Shown here one piece after another: positions 43,613 to 51,076 of a stretch of 64,000 bases of DNA. This DNA is from Ornithinicoccus kibberensis. Its GTDB lineage: Bacteria; Actinomycetota; Actinomycetes; Actinomycetales; Dermatophilaceae. The stretch is taken from positions 1-64,000 of the forward strand of contig NZ_VFXM01000002.1 in NCBI RefSeq assembly GCF_006519705.1, read 5' to 3'. A program made the translations under genes and the position numbers. Position 1 is the stretch's first letter. Each line of letters starts with the position of its first letter. Below the pieces are notes generated by a model, which was not told the origin of the DNA, did no database searches, and saw only the letters and a program-made list of their open reading frames with translations.

Positions 43613-45410
43613 CACCCTCAGCCCCTCCGCCCTGCGCCGCACCCTGGGGCTGCTGCGCCCGCACCTGCCCGGGCAGCGGCTGCTGCTCGCCGGCGGGGGC
43701 GGGCTGCTGCTGCTCGAGGTCGTCTTCCGGATCCTCGAGCCGTGGCCGACCAAGCTCGTCGTCGACGCGGTGACCCGCAGCCTGGGCGCCGACCTGGGCG
43801 AGCCCGGCCCGACCGCCGGCGTCCAGCTGCTCCTGGCCTGCGCGCTCGCAGCCGTCTCGATCATCGGCCTGCGGGCGGTGTGCAACTTCGGTGCGACCGT
43901 TGCGTTCGCGCTCGGCGGGTCGCGGATCGCCACGGCCCTGCGCGCGCGGGCGTTCGACCACGTGCAGTCGCTGAGCCGGACGTTCCACGGCACCGCCCGC
44001 TCGGGCGACACCGTCCAGCGGCTCGTCGCCGACGTGGGCCGGCTGCAGGAGGCGGCCGTCTCCGCCGGTATGCCGCTGCTGGTCAACGTCGTCACGCTGA
44101 TCGCGATGCTGGGCGTCATCACCTGGCTCGACCCGGTCATCGCCGTCGTCGCCCTGGCCGCGGTCGTGCTCTTCGCGCTGTCCTCGCCGCGCAGCAGCAG
44201 CCGGATCACGCACGCCTCCCGCAAGACCCGCCGCAGCGAGGGCGACCTGGCCAACATCGCCCAGGAGACGCTCGCGGGTATGACGCACGTGCACGCCTAC
44301 GGGATGGAGGAGGACCGCGCGCAGCACTTCCGCGGCTCCAACGCCCGCTCGCTCAAGGACGGCGTGCAGGCCAAGCGGCTGGCGGCCGGGCTGGAGCGGC
44401 GCACCGACGTGCTGGTCGGGGTCGCGACCGCGGCGGTGCTGTTCATCGGCGGGCTGCGGGTGGTCCAGGGCGCGATGACCCCCGGCGACCTGGTCATCGT
44501 CCTGACCTACCTCAAGACGGCGATGAAGCCGCTGCGCGACATGGCCAAGTACACCGGCCGCATCGCCCGCGCCGCCGCCTCCGGCGAACGGGTCGCCGAC
44601 CTGCTCGACGTCACCCCCGACATCACCTCCCCGGCCGAGCCGACGCCGCTGCCGCGCACCGTCCGGGGGGAACTGGAGTGGCGGGACGTCGACCTGTCGT
44701 TCGTGCCGGGCGTCCCGGTGCTCGACCGGTTCTCCCTGCATGTCCCCGCGGGCCAGCAGGTCGCGCTGGTCGGGCCGTCGGGCTCGGGCAAGTCGACGCT
44801 CGTCGCCCTCGCGCTGCGCCTCGTCGACCCCGACCAGGGCAGCGTCCGGCTCGACGGGATCGACCTGCGCCGCCTCGACGTCGGCGAGCTGCGCGCGCAG
44901 ACCGCGCTCGTGCAGCAGGAGGCCGTTCTGTTCACCGGCACCGTCGAGGACAACATCCGCCACGGCCGCCCCGGCGCCACCGACGCCGAGGTCGCCCGGG
45001 CCGCCCGGCTGGCCGGGGTGGACGAGTTCACCCGGGCCCTGCCGGAGGGTATGCGGACGCTCGTCACCGAGCGTGGCGGCAGCCTCTCGGGCGGTCAGCG
45101 GCAGCGGATCTCGCTGGCCCGGGCGTTCCTGCGGGACGCCCCGGTGCTGCTGCTCGACGAGCCCACGACCGGGCTGGACCCGGAGAACGTCGAGCTGGTC
45201 AGCCGGGCGATCGAGCAGCTCTCCCGCGGACGGACCTGCCTCGTCGTCACGCACGACGCGCAGACCGCCCGCCGGGCCGACCGGGTGGTCGTCGTGGAGG
45301 GCGGCCGGGTCACCTGGGACGGCCCGCCGCAGGACGCACCGCTGGAGCGGGTGCTGGAGGAGGAGACGGCCGGGGCCGGAGAGCAGACCGCCCTGCGGAG
45401 CGTCTCGTGA
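43599..45410 (+). CDS. Type I ABC exporter (fused permease-ATPase, MsbA-like)
   Basis: 603 residues from the GTG at 43599, which has GGAGG at 43589-43593; another GTG at 43593 is less well placed. Six membrane helices (about 25-290; TMs near LLLAGGGGLLLLEVVFRILE and VVTLIAMLGVITWLDPVIAV) lead to a full nucleotide-binding domain: Walker A GPSGSGKST, Q-loop LVQQEAVLFTGTVEDNI, signature LSGGQRQR, Walker B VLLLDEPTTGLDPE, H-loop VVTHDAQ. It acts as a homodimer exporting or flipping a lipid-linked or amphipathic substrate. In the middle of a glycosyltransferase operon the glycan product is the likely cargo. Confidence 0.88.
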   Translation: MASRDTLSPSALRRTLGLLRPHLPGQRLLLAGGGGLLLLEVVFRILEPWPTKLVVDAVTRSLGADLGEPGPTAGVQLLLACALAAVSIIGLRAVCNFGATVAFALGGSRIATALRARAFDHVQSLSRTFHGTARSGDTVQRLVADVGRLQEAAVSAGMPLLVNVVTLIAMLGVITWLDPVIAVVALAAVVLFALSSPRSSSRITHASRKTRRSEGDLANIAQETLAGMTHVHAYGMEEDRAQHFRGSNARSLKDGVQAKRLAAGLERRTDVLVGVATAAVLFIGGLRVVQGAMTPGDLVIVLTYLKTAMKPLRDMAKYTGRIARAAASGERVADLLDVTPDITSPAEPTPLPRTVRGELEWRDVDLSFVPGVPVLDRFSLHVPAGQQVALVGPSGSGKSTLVALALRLVDPDQGSVRLDGIDLRRLDVGELRAQTALVQQEAVLFTGTVEDNIRHGRPGATDAEVARAARLAGVDEFTRALPEGMRTLVTERGGSLSGGQRQRISLARAFLRDAPVLLLDEPTTGLDPENVELVSRAIEQLSRGRTCLVVTHDAQTARRADRVVVVEGGRVTWDGPPQDAPLERVLEEETAGAGEQTALRSVS

Positions 45411-47662
45411 GCCTGGGCGACGCGGGCCTGTCCCTGCTGCTGGACCCCGACCGGCTGACGGTCCTGGTAGGTCGCCCTGTCCGGGCCACCCACCTGCGCG
45501 CCAAGCCGGGGGTGAGCGCGACCGCCACGCTGATGGACGAGGACGACCGGCCGTGGGGGTGGGTCCGGACCCTGACCGGCCAGGCCCGGGTCAAGGGCGA
45601 CAAGGCCAGGGCCGTGGCCGACGAGGTGGGCCTGGCCGGCGAGCTGCGCGAGGCCGAGCTTCCCGGCCGGGACACGGTCGTCCAGTGGGGGCCGGTCGCG
45701 ACCGACCCCCGGCTGGCCCGCGAGCTGGCGCGGGTCGCCCGGGTGCTCACTGTGCAGGACGCGACCGTCCTGCGCTACAACCCGTTGCGTCGTCTCGTCC
45801 TGAGGCACGACGACCTCGTCCTGCGCGTCACCGAGGACCGGCACCGCCGCCGGCTGGTGGGCACGACCCGGCCGCTGGCCGCCGCCGGCGTGCCCGTCGT
45901 CGGGTCGTGGCGCGCCCACCCGGCCGCCTCGTCCCGCACCTCCGTCTGGTCGTGGGTCCCCGGCCGGGACGCCTCGGGCACGACGGACCTCGTGACCCAG
46001 CGCGCCGTGGGCGAGGCACTCGGCCGGCTGCACCGCGCCGACCCCGCCCTGCTGCCCGACCTGCCGCGCCGCGGCTGGGCCCAGCTGCGTGCCGCCGCGG
46101 CCGACTCGGTCGCCCTCCTGGAGCAGGTCGCGCCGGGGGCCGCGTCCGCCGCCGCCCGCGCCCTGGCCCGGCTGCCGGAGCAGGACCCCGGCCCCCACCT
46201 GCCGCAGGTCGTGGTGCACGGGGACTTCTCCCTGGACCAGTGCGTCGTGGCCGGCAAGACGCCGGCCCCGGTCGTGCGGCTCCTCGACCTCGACCGGGCC
46301 GCGCTCGGTGCCCCGGTCCTCGACCACGCCGTCCTGCTGGCCACCGCGCTCGCGTCGGACGACCCGGTCCTGGACGCGCCGGGCGGGCTCGCGGCGCTGG
46401 GCGAGGGGTACGCCACCAGGACCGGACGGCCCGTCGCCGTGCCCGGTGCCTGGGCCGCGGCAGCGCTCCTGGCCCGGGTGGCCGAGCCCTGGCGCGGGCA
46501 GCGACCGGGGTGGCAGGTCGAGACCGCGCGGCGCTCCCTGCTGGCCGCCCGGCTGGCCCAGGAGGAGGACGCCTGGGCGGAGCGGGCGCCCGGCAGGCAG
46601 GTCATCACCGTCCAGCGTGCCTGGCCCGGTCGTGCCCGGGACGGGGTCCGCGAGACCACCGTCGAGGGACGCGACGCCGACGGGAGGCTGCGGGCCGGGA
46701 CCGTGGGGCCCGACGGCATACCCCGGGTGCTGCCGCCCGGCACCGACCCCCGCCTGCCCGCGCTGTCCAGGGTCGCCCCCCTGGGCGAGGTCGTCGTGCA
46801 CCGGGCCGGGCGGCGCGCGGTCGTGCGGACCGCCGACGCCTACGTCAAGGTGCTCCGACCAGGTCGGGCCCCCGCGGTCGCGCGGGCCGGGGCGGCCGGG
46901 GCGGCGCTGGCCCGGGCCGCCGGTCTTGCGGCCCCGGAGGTGCTGGGCAGCGACGAGGACACCGTCACCTTCGCGGTGCTGCCCGGGCGGTCGGTGCACG
47001 AACTCTCCGCGGACCCGGGCTGGACCGAGGTATGGCGTGCCTGGGCCCAGGCGTGGACCCGCCTGCAGGCGCTCGGGCCGGGGGACGCCGCGGCGGCTGG
47101 GCTCCCGACCCACACCGGGGACGACGAGGCCGGGGTGGTGGAGACCTGGGTGGGCCGGGCCGTCGAGGCCGGGCTGCTCGACGACCTCTGGGCCCGGCGC
47201 GGCCGGGAGGTCGCGGACCGGCTGAGGGAGGCCGGCGACCCCGTCCGGCTGGTCCCCACGCACCGCGACCTGCACGACAAGCAGCTGCTCTGGGACGGAG
47301 CCGCGCCGGTCGGGCGACGGCTCGGGGTGCTCGACCTGGACACCGCCTGCCTGGCCGACCCGGTGCTGGACCCGGTCAACCTGGCCGTCCACGCCGACCT
47401 GCGCCGGGCCCAGGGGCTCTGGTCGGCCACGGCCTCCGGGGTGGTGGTGGCCGCGGCGCGCTCCGTCGTCGACGACGCCGACCGCTGGGCGGTCGCCGAG
47501 CTGGCGACGGTGGTGCGGCTGGTCTGCGTCTACGCCTTCCGTCCGCAGTGGCGGGAGACGGTCGCCCGGTGGGCCGAGGACCGGTGGGAGCGGGCGGATG
47601 AGAGTTCTCTCATCGACGTCTCACGGCCCTCTCCTGCCGACCGGGCATTCTGGGTCTCATGA
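45407..47662 (+). CDS. Tandem-domain phosphotransferase (two fused APH-like kinase domains)
   Basis: 751 residues starting at GTG, overlapping the exporter stop (GTGA). Two aminoglycoside-phosphotransferase-like kinase folds lie in one chain. The first has the catalytic loop HGDFSLDQ (271-278) and metal site LLDLDRAALG (D294/D296). The second has HRDLHDKQLLWD (619-630) and GVLDLDTACLADPVLD (D643/D645). Each half also has its own nucleotide-binding lobe (VLRYNPLRRLVLRHDD and VHRAGRRAVVRTADAYVKVL). APH-fold enzymes phosphorylate antibiotics, choline, sugars or other small hydroxyl compounds. In this operon a sugar or polyol head group is more likely than drug resistance. Fusion of two apparently intact kinase domains is uncommon. 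The stop overlaps the next start (ATGA). Confidence 0.8.
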   Translation: MSLGDAGLSLLLDPDRLTVLVGRPVRATHLRAKPGVSATATLMDEDDRPWGWVRTLTGQARVKGDKARAVADEVGLAGELREAELPGRDTVVQWGPVATDPRLARELARVARVLTVQDATVLRYNPLRRLVLRHDDLVLRVTEDRHRRRLVGTTRPLAAAGVPVVGSWRAHPAASSRTSVWSWVPGRDASGTTDLVTQRAVGEALGRLHRADPALLPDLPRRGWAQLRAAAADSVALLEQVAPGAASAAARALARLPEQDPGPHLPQVVVHGDFSLDQCVVAGKTPAPVVRLLDLDRAALGAPVLDHAVLLATALASDDPVLDAPGGLAALGEGYATRTGRPVAVPGAWAAAALLARVAEPWRGQRPGWQVETARRSLLAARLAQEEDAWAERAPGRQVITVQRAWPGRARDGVRETTVEGRDADGRLRAGTVGPDGIPRVLPPGTDPRLPALSRVAPLGEVVVHRAGRRAVVRTADAYVKVLRPGRAPAVARAGAAGAALARAAGLAAPEVLGSDEDTVTFAVLPGRSVHELSADPGWTEVWRAWAQAWTRLQALGPGDAAAAGLPTHTGDDEAGVVETWVGRAVEAGLLDDLWARRGREVADRLREAGDPVRLVPTHRDLHDKQLLWDGAAPVGRRLGVLDLDTACLADPVLDPVNLAVHADLRRAQGLWSATASGVVVAAARSVVDDADRWAVAELATVVRLVCVYAFRPQWRETVARWAEDRWERADESSLIDVSRPSPADRAFWVS
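47597..47635. promoter_or_regulatory. Candidate response-regulator site before the acidic-tail protein
   Basis: Perfect palindrome GATGAGAG-TT-CTCTCATC (47597-47614), then hexamers at 11-base steps: TCTCAT (47608), TCTCAC (47619), TCTCCT (47630). It lies inside the end of the phosphotransferase gene, and a CATTCT -10-like box (47646-47651) ends seven bases before the next ATG. It mirrors 39557-39594. Confidence 0.6.
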
Positions 47663-48282
47663 AGGTCCTCGCGTCAGCCATCGCGCTGCTGCTCGTCGGT
47701 CTCACCGGGGTGTGGCTGTGGTTCGACGCGACCGCCGAGGCGGGGCAGGACCGCGCCGGGGTCGTCATCACCGGCGAGGCCGACCTGGCCACGACGCGCG
47801 AGCTCGCCGAGGCTGCCGGTCTGGACGGGCCCCCGGTGGTCCCGGGGGAGGAGGAGACTGCTCCGCGGAGCACCGAGCCTGCCAGCGCGGCCGACGAACC
47901 GTCCCTCGACGAGCAGGACGGGGCCGAAGTCCAGGAGGCTGCCGAGGCCCAGGAGGCTGCGCGGGCCGGCCAGGTCGTCGACGTCCTCCTGGGGGCCTCT
48001 GCCGACCTGCGCCTGCGCGTGCGGGAGGCCATCGAGGCCATCCGCGCCGAGGAGGCTGCCGAGGCCGCCGAGCAGGCTGAGGCCGAGCGGGAGGCCGCCG
48101 AGAAGGAGGCCGCCGAGAAGGCGGCAGAGGAGCCGGCCCCTGCGCCCCGGCCGGCGACCGTCCAGCCCGTGCCGGTCCAGCCCCCGCCCGTCGTCGTCCA
48201 CGACGACGACTGGGACGACGATGAAGACTGGGACGATGACGACTGGGACGACGACGATGACGACGACTGGGACGACCACTGA
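47659..48282 (+). CDS. Membrane-anchored coiled-coil protein with extreme acidic tail
   Basis: 207 residues. An N-terminal membrane helix or signal anchor (VLASAIALLLVGLTGVWLWF), an acidic Ala/Glu region, a long helix of heptad-like EAAEAAEQAEAEREAAEKEA (about 125-155), a Pro/Val hinge (APRPATVQPVPVQPPPVVVH), and a final 28 residues made almost only of Asp and Trp in D-D-W-D-D-D units. The tail should bind divalent cations or basic surfaces outside the cell. It overlaps the phosphotransferase stop but also has its own promoter and the shared regulator motif, so it may be a main target of the neighbouring two-component system. Family unknown. Confidence 0.7.
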   Translation: MKVLASAIALLLVGLTGVWLWFDATAEAGQDRAGVVITGEADLATTRELAEAAGLDGPPVVPGEEETAPRSTEPASAADEPSLDEQDGAEVQEAAEAQEAARAGQVVDVLLGASADLRLRVREAIEAIRAEEAAEAAEQAEAEREAAEKEAAEKAAEEPAPAPRPATVQPVPVQPPPVVVHDDDWDDDEDWDDDDWDDDDDDDWDDH

Positions 48283-48316
48283 CTGACTGACGGCTCGCCC
48301 CGGCTACCGTGACCCG

Positions 48317-49141
48317 GTGACCACGACCGACCGCCGCACGCTGCTCACCGAGACGGTGCTCGTGCTCGGGCTCAGCCTCGGCGCCTCCGCCGTCTGGTCC
48401 CTGCTGTCGCTGGTCCGCAAGCTCACCGCCGAGGCCCCGCTCTCGGCCCAGACCACGGCCATGAACACCAGCCGGGTGCCCGACCGGCCCTGGCTCGACC
48501 TGGCCTACCAGCTGGCCGACGTCACCCTCGCGCTCGTCCCCGTCCTGCTCGCCCTCCACCTGCTGGCCCGCGACCCGGGGCCCGCCGTCCCCGGCGCCCT
48601 CGGCACCCCGGGCACCCTCGTCACGCCCGGTGCTGCCCACGCCGCCGGCCCGCCGCACCGGCTCATGGGCCTGGACCTGACCCGGCCGACCCGGGACTTG
48701 CTGCACGGGACCGCCCTGGCCGCCGCGATCGGCATACCCGGCCTGGGCCTGTATCTCGGGGCCCGCGCCCTGGACCTGAGCACCACCATCGCCCCGGCGA
48801 ACCTGCCGCAGGTGTGGTGGGCGGTGCCCGTGCTCGTCCTCGCCTCGGTGCAGAACGCGCTGCTCGAGGAGGTCGTCATGGTCGGCTACCTCTTCCGCCG
48901 GTGGTCCCAGGCGGGCTGGTCGACGGTGACGGTCGTCGTGGTGTCGGCGCTGGTCCGCGGCACCTACCACGCCTATCAGGGCTTCGGCGGGTTCGTCGGC
49001 AACGTGGCGATGGGGCTGCTGCTCGGGTGGGTCTACACGCGCACGCGCCGGGTCATGCCGCTCGTCGTGGCCCATACCCTCCTCGACGTCGTGGCGTTCG
49101 TGGGGTATGCGGTGCTCGCCGACCGCGTCGGGTGGCTGTGA
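48317..49141 (+). CDS. CPBP family intramembrane glutamic endopeptidase (CAAX protease-like)
   Basis: 274 residues with about eight hydrophobic spans. The family motifs are ALLEEVVMVGYLFRRW (the E-E-x3-x3-R block), RGTYHAYQGFGGFVGNVAMG with the first His, and PLVVAHTLLDVVAF with the second. These residues form the intramembrane metal-independent glutamate protease site of the CPBP/Abi family. Substrates are unknown; in other bacteria the family acts on prenylated peptides or bacteriocins. TACCGT at 48305-48310 ends six bases before the GTG start, so the transcript is probably leaderless. Confidence 0.85.
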   Translation: MTTTDRRTLLTETVLVLGLSLGASAVWSLLSLVRKLTAEAPLSAQTTAMNTSRVPDRPWLDLAYQLADVTLALVPVLLALHLLARDPGPAVPGALGTPGTLVTPGAAHAAGPPHRLMGLDLTRPTRDLLHGTALAAAIGIPGLGLYLGARALDLSTTIAPANLPQVWWAVPVLVLASVQNALLEEVVMVGYLFRRWSQAGWSTVTVVVVSALVRGTYHAYQGFGGFVGNVAMGLLLGWVYTRTRRVMPLVVAHTLLDVVAFVGYAVLADRVGWL

Positions 49142-49167
49142 CGGGGCTCGCCGCTAGGCTGGGGCGC

Positions 49168-49518
49168 ATGACCAACGTCGCAGTCGTGCACCGTCCCGCC
49201 GAGTCCCGCTGGGAGGCCATGAGCGGGGAGGACGTGGTGGGGCACCTGTCCTACGACACCACCGGCAACACGGTCGACCTGCACCACACCCTCGTGGAGC
49301 CGGCCCACCGCAACAAGGGCGTGGCCGACAGGCTCGTCGAGGAGGCCGTGCGGGAGATCCGGGCCGAGAAGATGAACCTGCGGCCCACCTGCTCGTACGT
49401 GCGCGCCTGGATGGAGCAGCACCCCGAGCACCAGGACCTGCTCGAGCCCAGCCTGCTGCCCGAGGACCAGGACGAGGCGGGGCAGGACGGGTCCGGTCCC
49501 GCCGAGCCCGCGTCGTGA
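49168..49518 (+). CDS. GNAT-like N-acetyltransferase (YjdJ type)
   Basis: 116 residues from the ATG at 49168, seven bases after TAGGCT (leaderless type). The short single-domain form has VGHLSYDTTGNTVDLHHTLV and VEPAHRNKGVADRLVEEAVR (the R/Q-x-x-G-x-G/A acetyl-CoA loop), and PTCSYVRAWMEQHPEHQDLL, the conserved C-Y-V-x-x-W/F block of GCN5-related YjdJ/Gtg domains. A disordered acidic tail follows. The acceptor is unknown. The stop overlaps the next gene. Confidence 0.82.
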   Translation: MTNVAVVHRPAESRWEAMSGEDVVGHLSYDTTGNTVDLHHTLVEPAHRNKGVADRLVEEAVREIRAEKMNLRPTCSYVRAWMEQHPEHQDLLEPSLLPEDQDEAGQDGSGPAEPAS

Positions 49519-49775
49519 CCCCCGGCCAGGGCGGGCAGGACCCGGGCTCCGAGGGGATCCCGGTCGAGCTGGTGCCGATCCGGGACGAGTCGATCCGACT
49601 CGGCCAGCTGCTCAAGCTGGGCAACCTCGTGCAGGACGGCGCCATGGCCCGGATGGTCGTGGAGAACGGCGAGGTCAGCGTCGACGGCGAGATCGTCGTG
49701 CGACGCGGCACCCAGGTCCGTCCGGGCCAGGTGGTCGAGTACGCCGGCCAGGCGATCAGCCCCGTCCGCCGCTGA
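49515..49775 (+). CDS. S4 domain RNA-binding protein (YbcJ-like)
   Basis: 86 residues. After a short polar leader, SIRLGQLLKLGNLVQDGAMA and MVVENGEVSVDGEIVVRRGT form a single S4 RNA-binding fold with the typical G-x-V-x-V-N/D-G turn. Small stand-alone S4 proteins (YbcJ type) bind RNA, and some act on ribosomes. It is coupled to the GNAT gene (GTGA overlap). Confidence 0.85.
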   Translation: MTPGQGGQDPGSEGIPVELVPIRDESIRLGQLLKLGNLVQDGAMARMVVENGEVSVDGEIVVRRGTQVRPGQVVEYAGQAISPVRR

Positions 49776-49820
49776 GGCGGTCGTTCGCACCCTGCCCGGG
49801 GCACCTGCGATCATCGAGGG

Positions 49821-50630
49821 ATGCACACCCCTCCTGTCGCACTCACCATCGCCGGCTCCGAGGCCACCGGCGGCGCCGGCGCCCAGGTCGACCTCAAGAC
49901 CTTCCAGCAGCACGGCGTCTTCGGCTGCATGGCCCTGACCTGCATCGTCTCCTTCGACCCCAAGGACGACTGGAACCACCGGTTCGTCCCCGTCGACCCG
50001 CAGGTCATCACCGACCAGCTCGAGGTCATCACCACCACCTACCCGCCGGAGCAGCTGCGGGTCGCCAAGATCGGCATGCTCGGCACGCCCGCCACCATCG
50101 GCACGGTCGCCGAGGCGCTGCAGCAGCGGCAGTTCGAGCACGTCGTCCTCGACCCGGTCCTCATCTGCAAGGGCCAGGAGCCCGGCGCCGCGCTCGACAC
50201 CGACGAGGCGCTCAAGGCCCAGGTGCTGCCGTTGGCCACCTTCGTCACCCCCAACCACTTCGAGACGATGTCCTTGTCCGGCATGGACTCCATCGAGACG
50301 GTCGAGGAGCTCACCGAGGCCGCCCGGCGGATCCACGAGAGTTCCGGAGCCATCGTGCTGGCCAAGGGCGGGGTGCACCTGCCCGGCGACGAGGCGCTGG
50401 ACGTCTACGTCGACGCCGAGCGCACCGAGGTCCTCGCCGCCCCCAAGCTGGGCGACGGCGCGCAGGTCGCCGGGGCCGGCTGCACCCTGGCCGCCGCCGT
50501 GGCCGCCCGCCTCGCGCTGGGCGACGACCCGTTCGGCGCGGCCAAGGCCGCCAAGGAGTTCGTCACCCGCGGGATCGAGGGACGGCTGGCCAGCGCGGCA
50601 CCCTTCGACGTGGTCTGGCAGGGCGCCTGA
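49821..50630 (+). CDS. pdxK: Pyridoxal/hydroxymethylpyrimidine kinase-like protein (PdxK/ThiD family)
   Basis: 269 residues of the ribokinase-like fold: AGSEATGGAGAQVDLKTFQQ at the substrate end (the family's G-S-D/E-x-S-G-G-A-G motif), VAKIGMLGTPATIGTVAEAL, VVLDPVLICKGQE, TPNHFETMSLSG and GAQVAGAGCTLAAAVAA (the anion hole with a Gly-Ala-Gly-Cys). The Cys-based GAGC in place of GTGD is typical of the PdxK2/ThiD-like pyridoxal kinases of Gram-positives. It makes pyridoxal phosphate by the salvage route. A ThiD activity cannot be excluded. Confidence 0.8.
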   Translation: MHTPPVALTIAGSEATGGAGAQVDLKTFQQHGVFGCMALTCIVSFDPKDDWNHRFVPVDPQVITDQLEVITTTYPPEQLRVAKIGMLGTPATIGTVAEALQQRQFEHVVLDPVLICKGQEPGAALDTDEALKAQVLPLATFVTPNHFETMSLSGMDSIETVEELTEAARRIHESSGAIVLAKGGVHLPGDEALDVYVDAERTEVLAAPKLGDGAQVAGAGCTLAAAVAARLALGDDPFGAAKAAKEFVTRGIEGRLASAAPFDVVWQGA

Positions 50631-50631
50631 G

Positions 50632-51033
50632 GTGACCCTCTCGCCGAGCGGCTCCGACGCCGTCGTGACCGGTCACCCCGGTCGCGCGTGGTCGATCATG
50701 CTGATCGGCGGGGTCCTCGGCTGGATCTCCGGCCAGTCCTGGAGCATCGACCGTGGGTTCGGCGAGGCGTTCTCCCTCTTCATGGCCTTCGGCACGCTCG
50801 CGGTCATCGCCGCCCCGGCCCAGATGACGGCGGGCCGGGCGGCGCGGCCGGTCTGGGTGGCGGTCGCCGGGGCCATCGGCATCACGGTGCCGTGGTTCTT
50901 CGACCTGGCCATCGAGCTGGGGGGCGACGGCGTGTGGCTGCCGACCCTGTTCGTCCTGGTCGTCGGGTTCGGCGTGACCTACGGCGTGGCCACGTTCACC
51001 CGGATCGCGATGCACCGCCTGGAGGACTGGTAG
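50632..51033 (+). CDS. Small membrane protein, four spans
   Basis: 133 residues from GTG two bases after the pdxK stop. Four hydrophobic segments (WSIMLIGGVLGWISG; EAFSLFMAFGTLAVIAAPAQ; VWVAVAGAIGITVPWFFDLA; TLFVLVVGFGVTYGVATF) are joined by short loops. No family is recognised. It probably shares the kinase transcript. Confidence 0.6.
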   Translation: MTLSPSGSDAVVTGHPGRAWSIMLIGGVLGWISGQSWSIDRGFGEAFSLFMAFGTLAVIAAPAQMTAGRAARPVWVAVAGAIGITVPWFFDLAIELGGDGVWLPTLFVLVVGFGVTYGVATFTRIAMHRLEDW

Positions 51034-51076
51034 ACCGCCGACCGGCAGGGCACCGGCGGGCAGGCCACCGGCCGGG

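Noticed and set aside
41549..44257. 902-codon open frame on the - strand across the glycosyltransferase and exporter genes
   Set aside because: Low-complexity Arg/Ala/Gly text with no motif; the + strand genes have complete family signatures.
45095..47392. 765-codon open frame opposite the double kinase
   Set aside because: Composition is that of an antisense shadow; the + strand carries two kinase catalytic loops in frame.
45407..47662. Aminoglycoside resistance gene
   Set aside because: The APH-like folds are embedded in and coupled to a glycan operon, and no drug-specific residues or mobile context support resistance.
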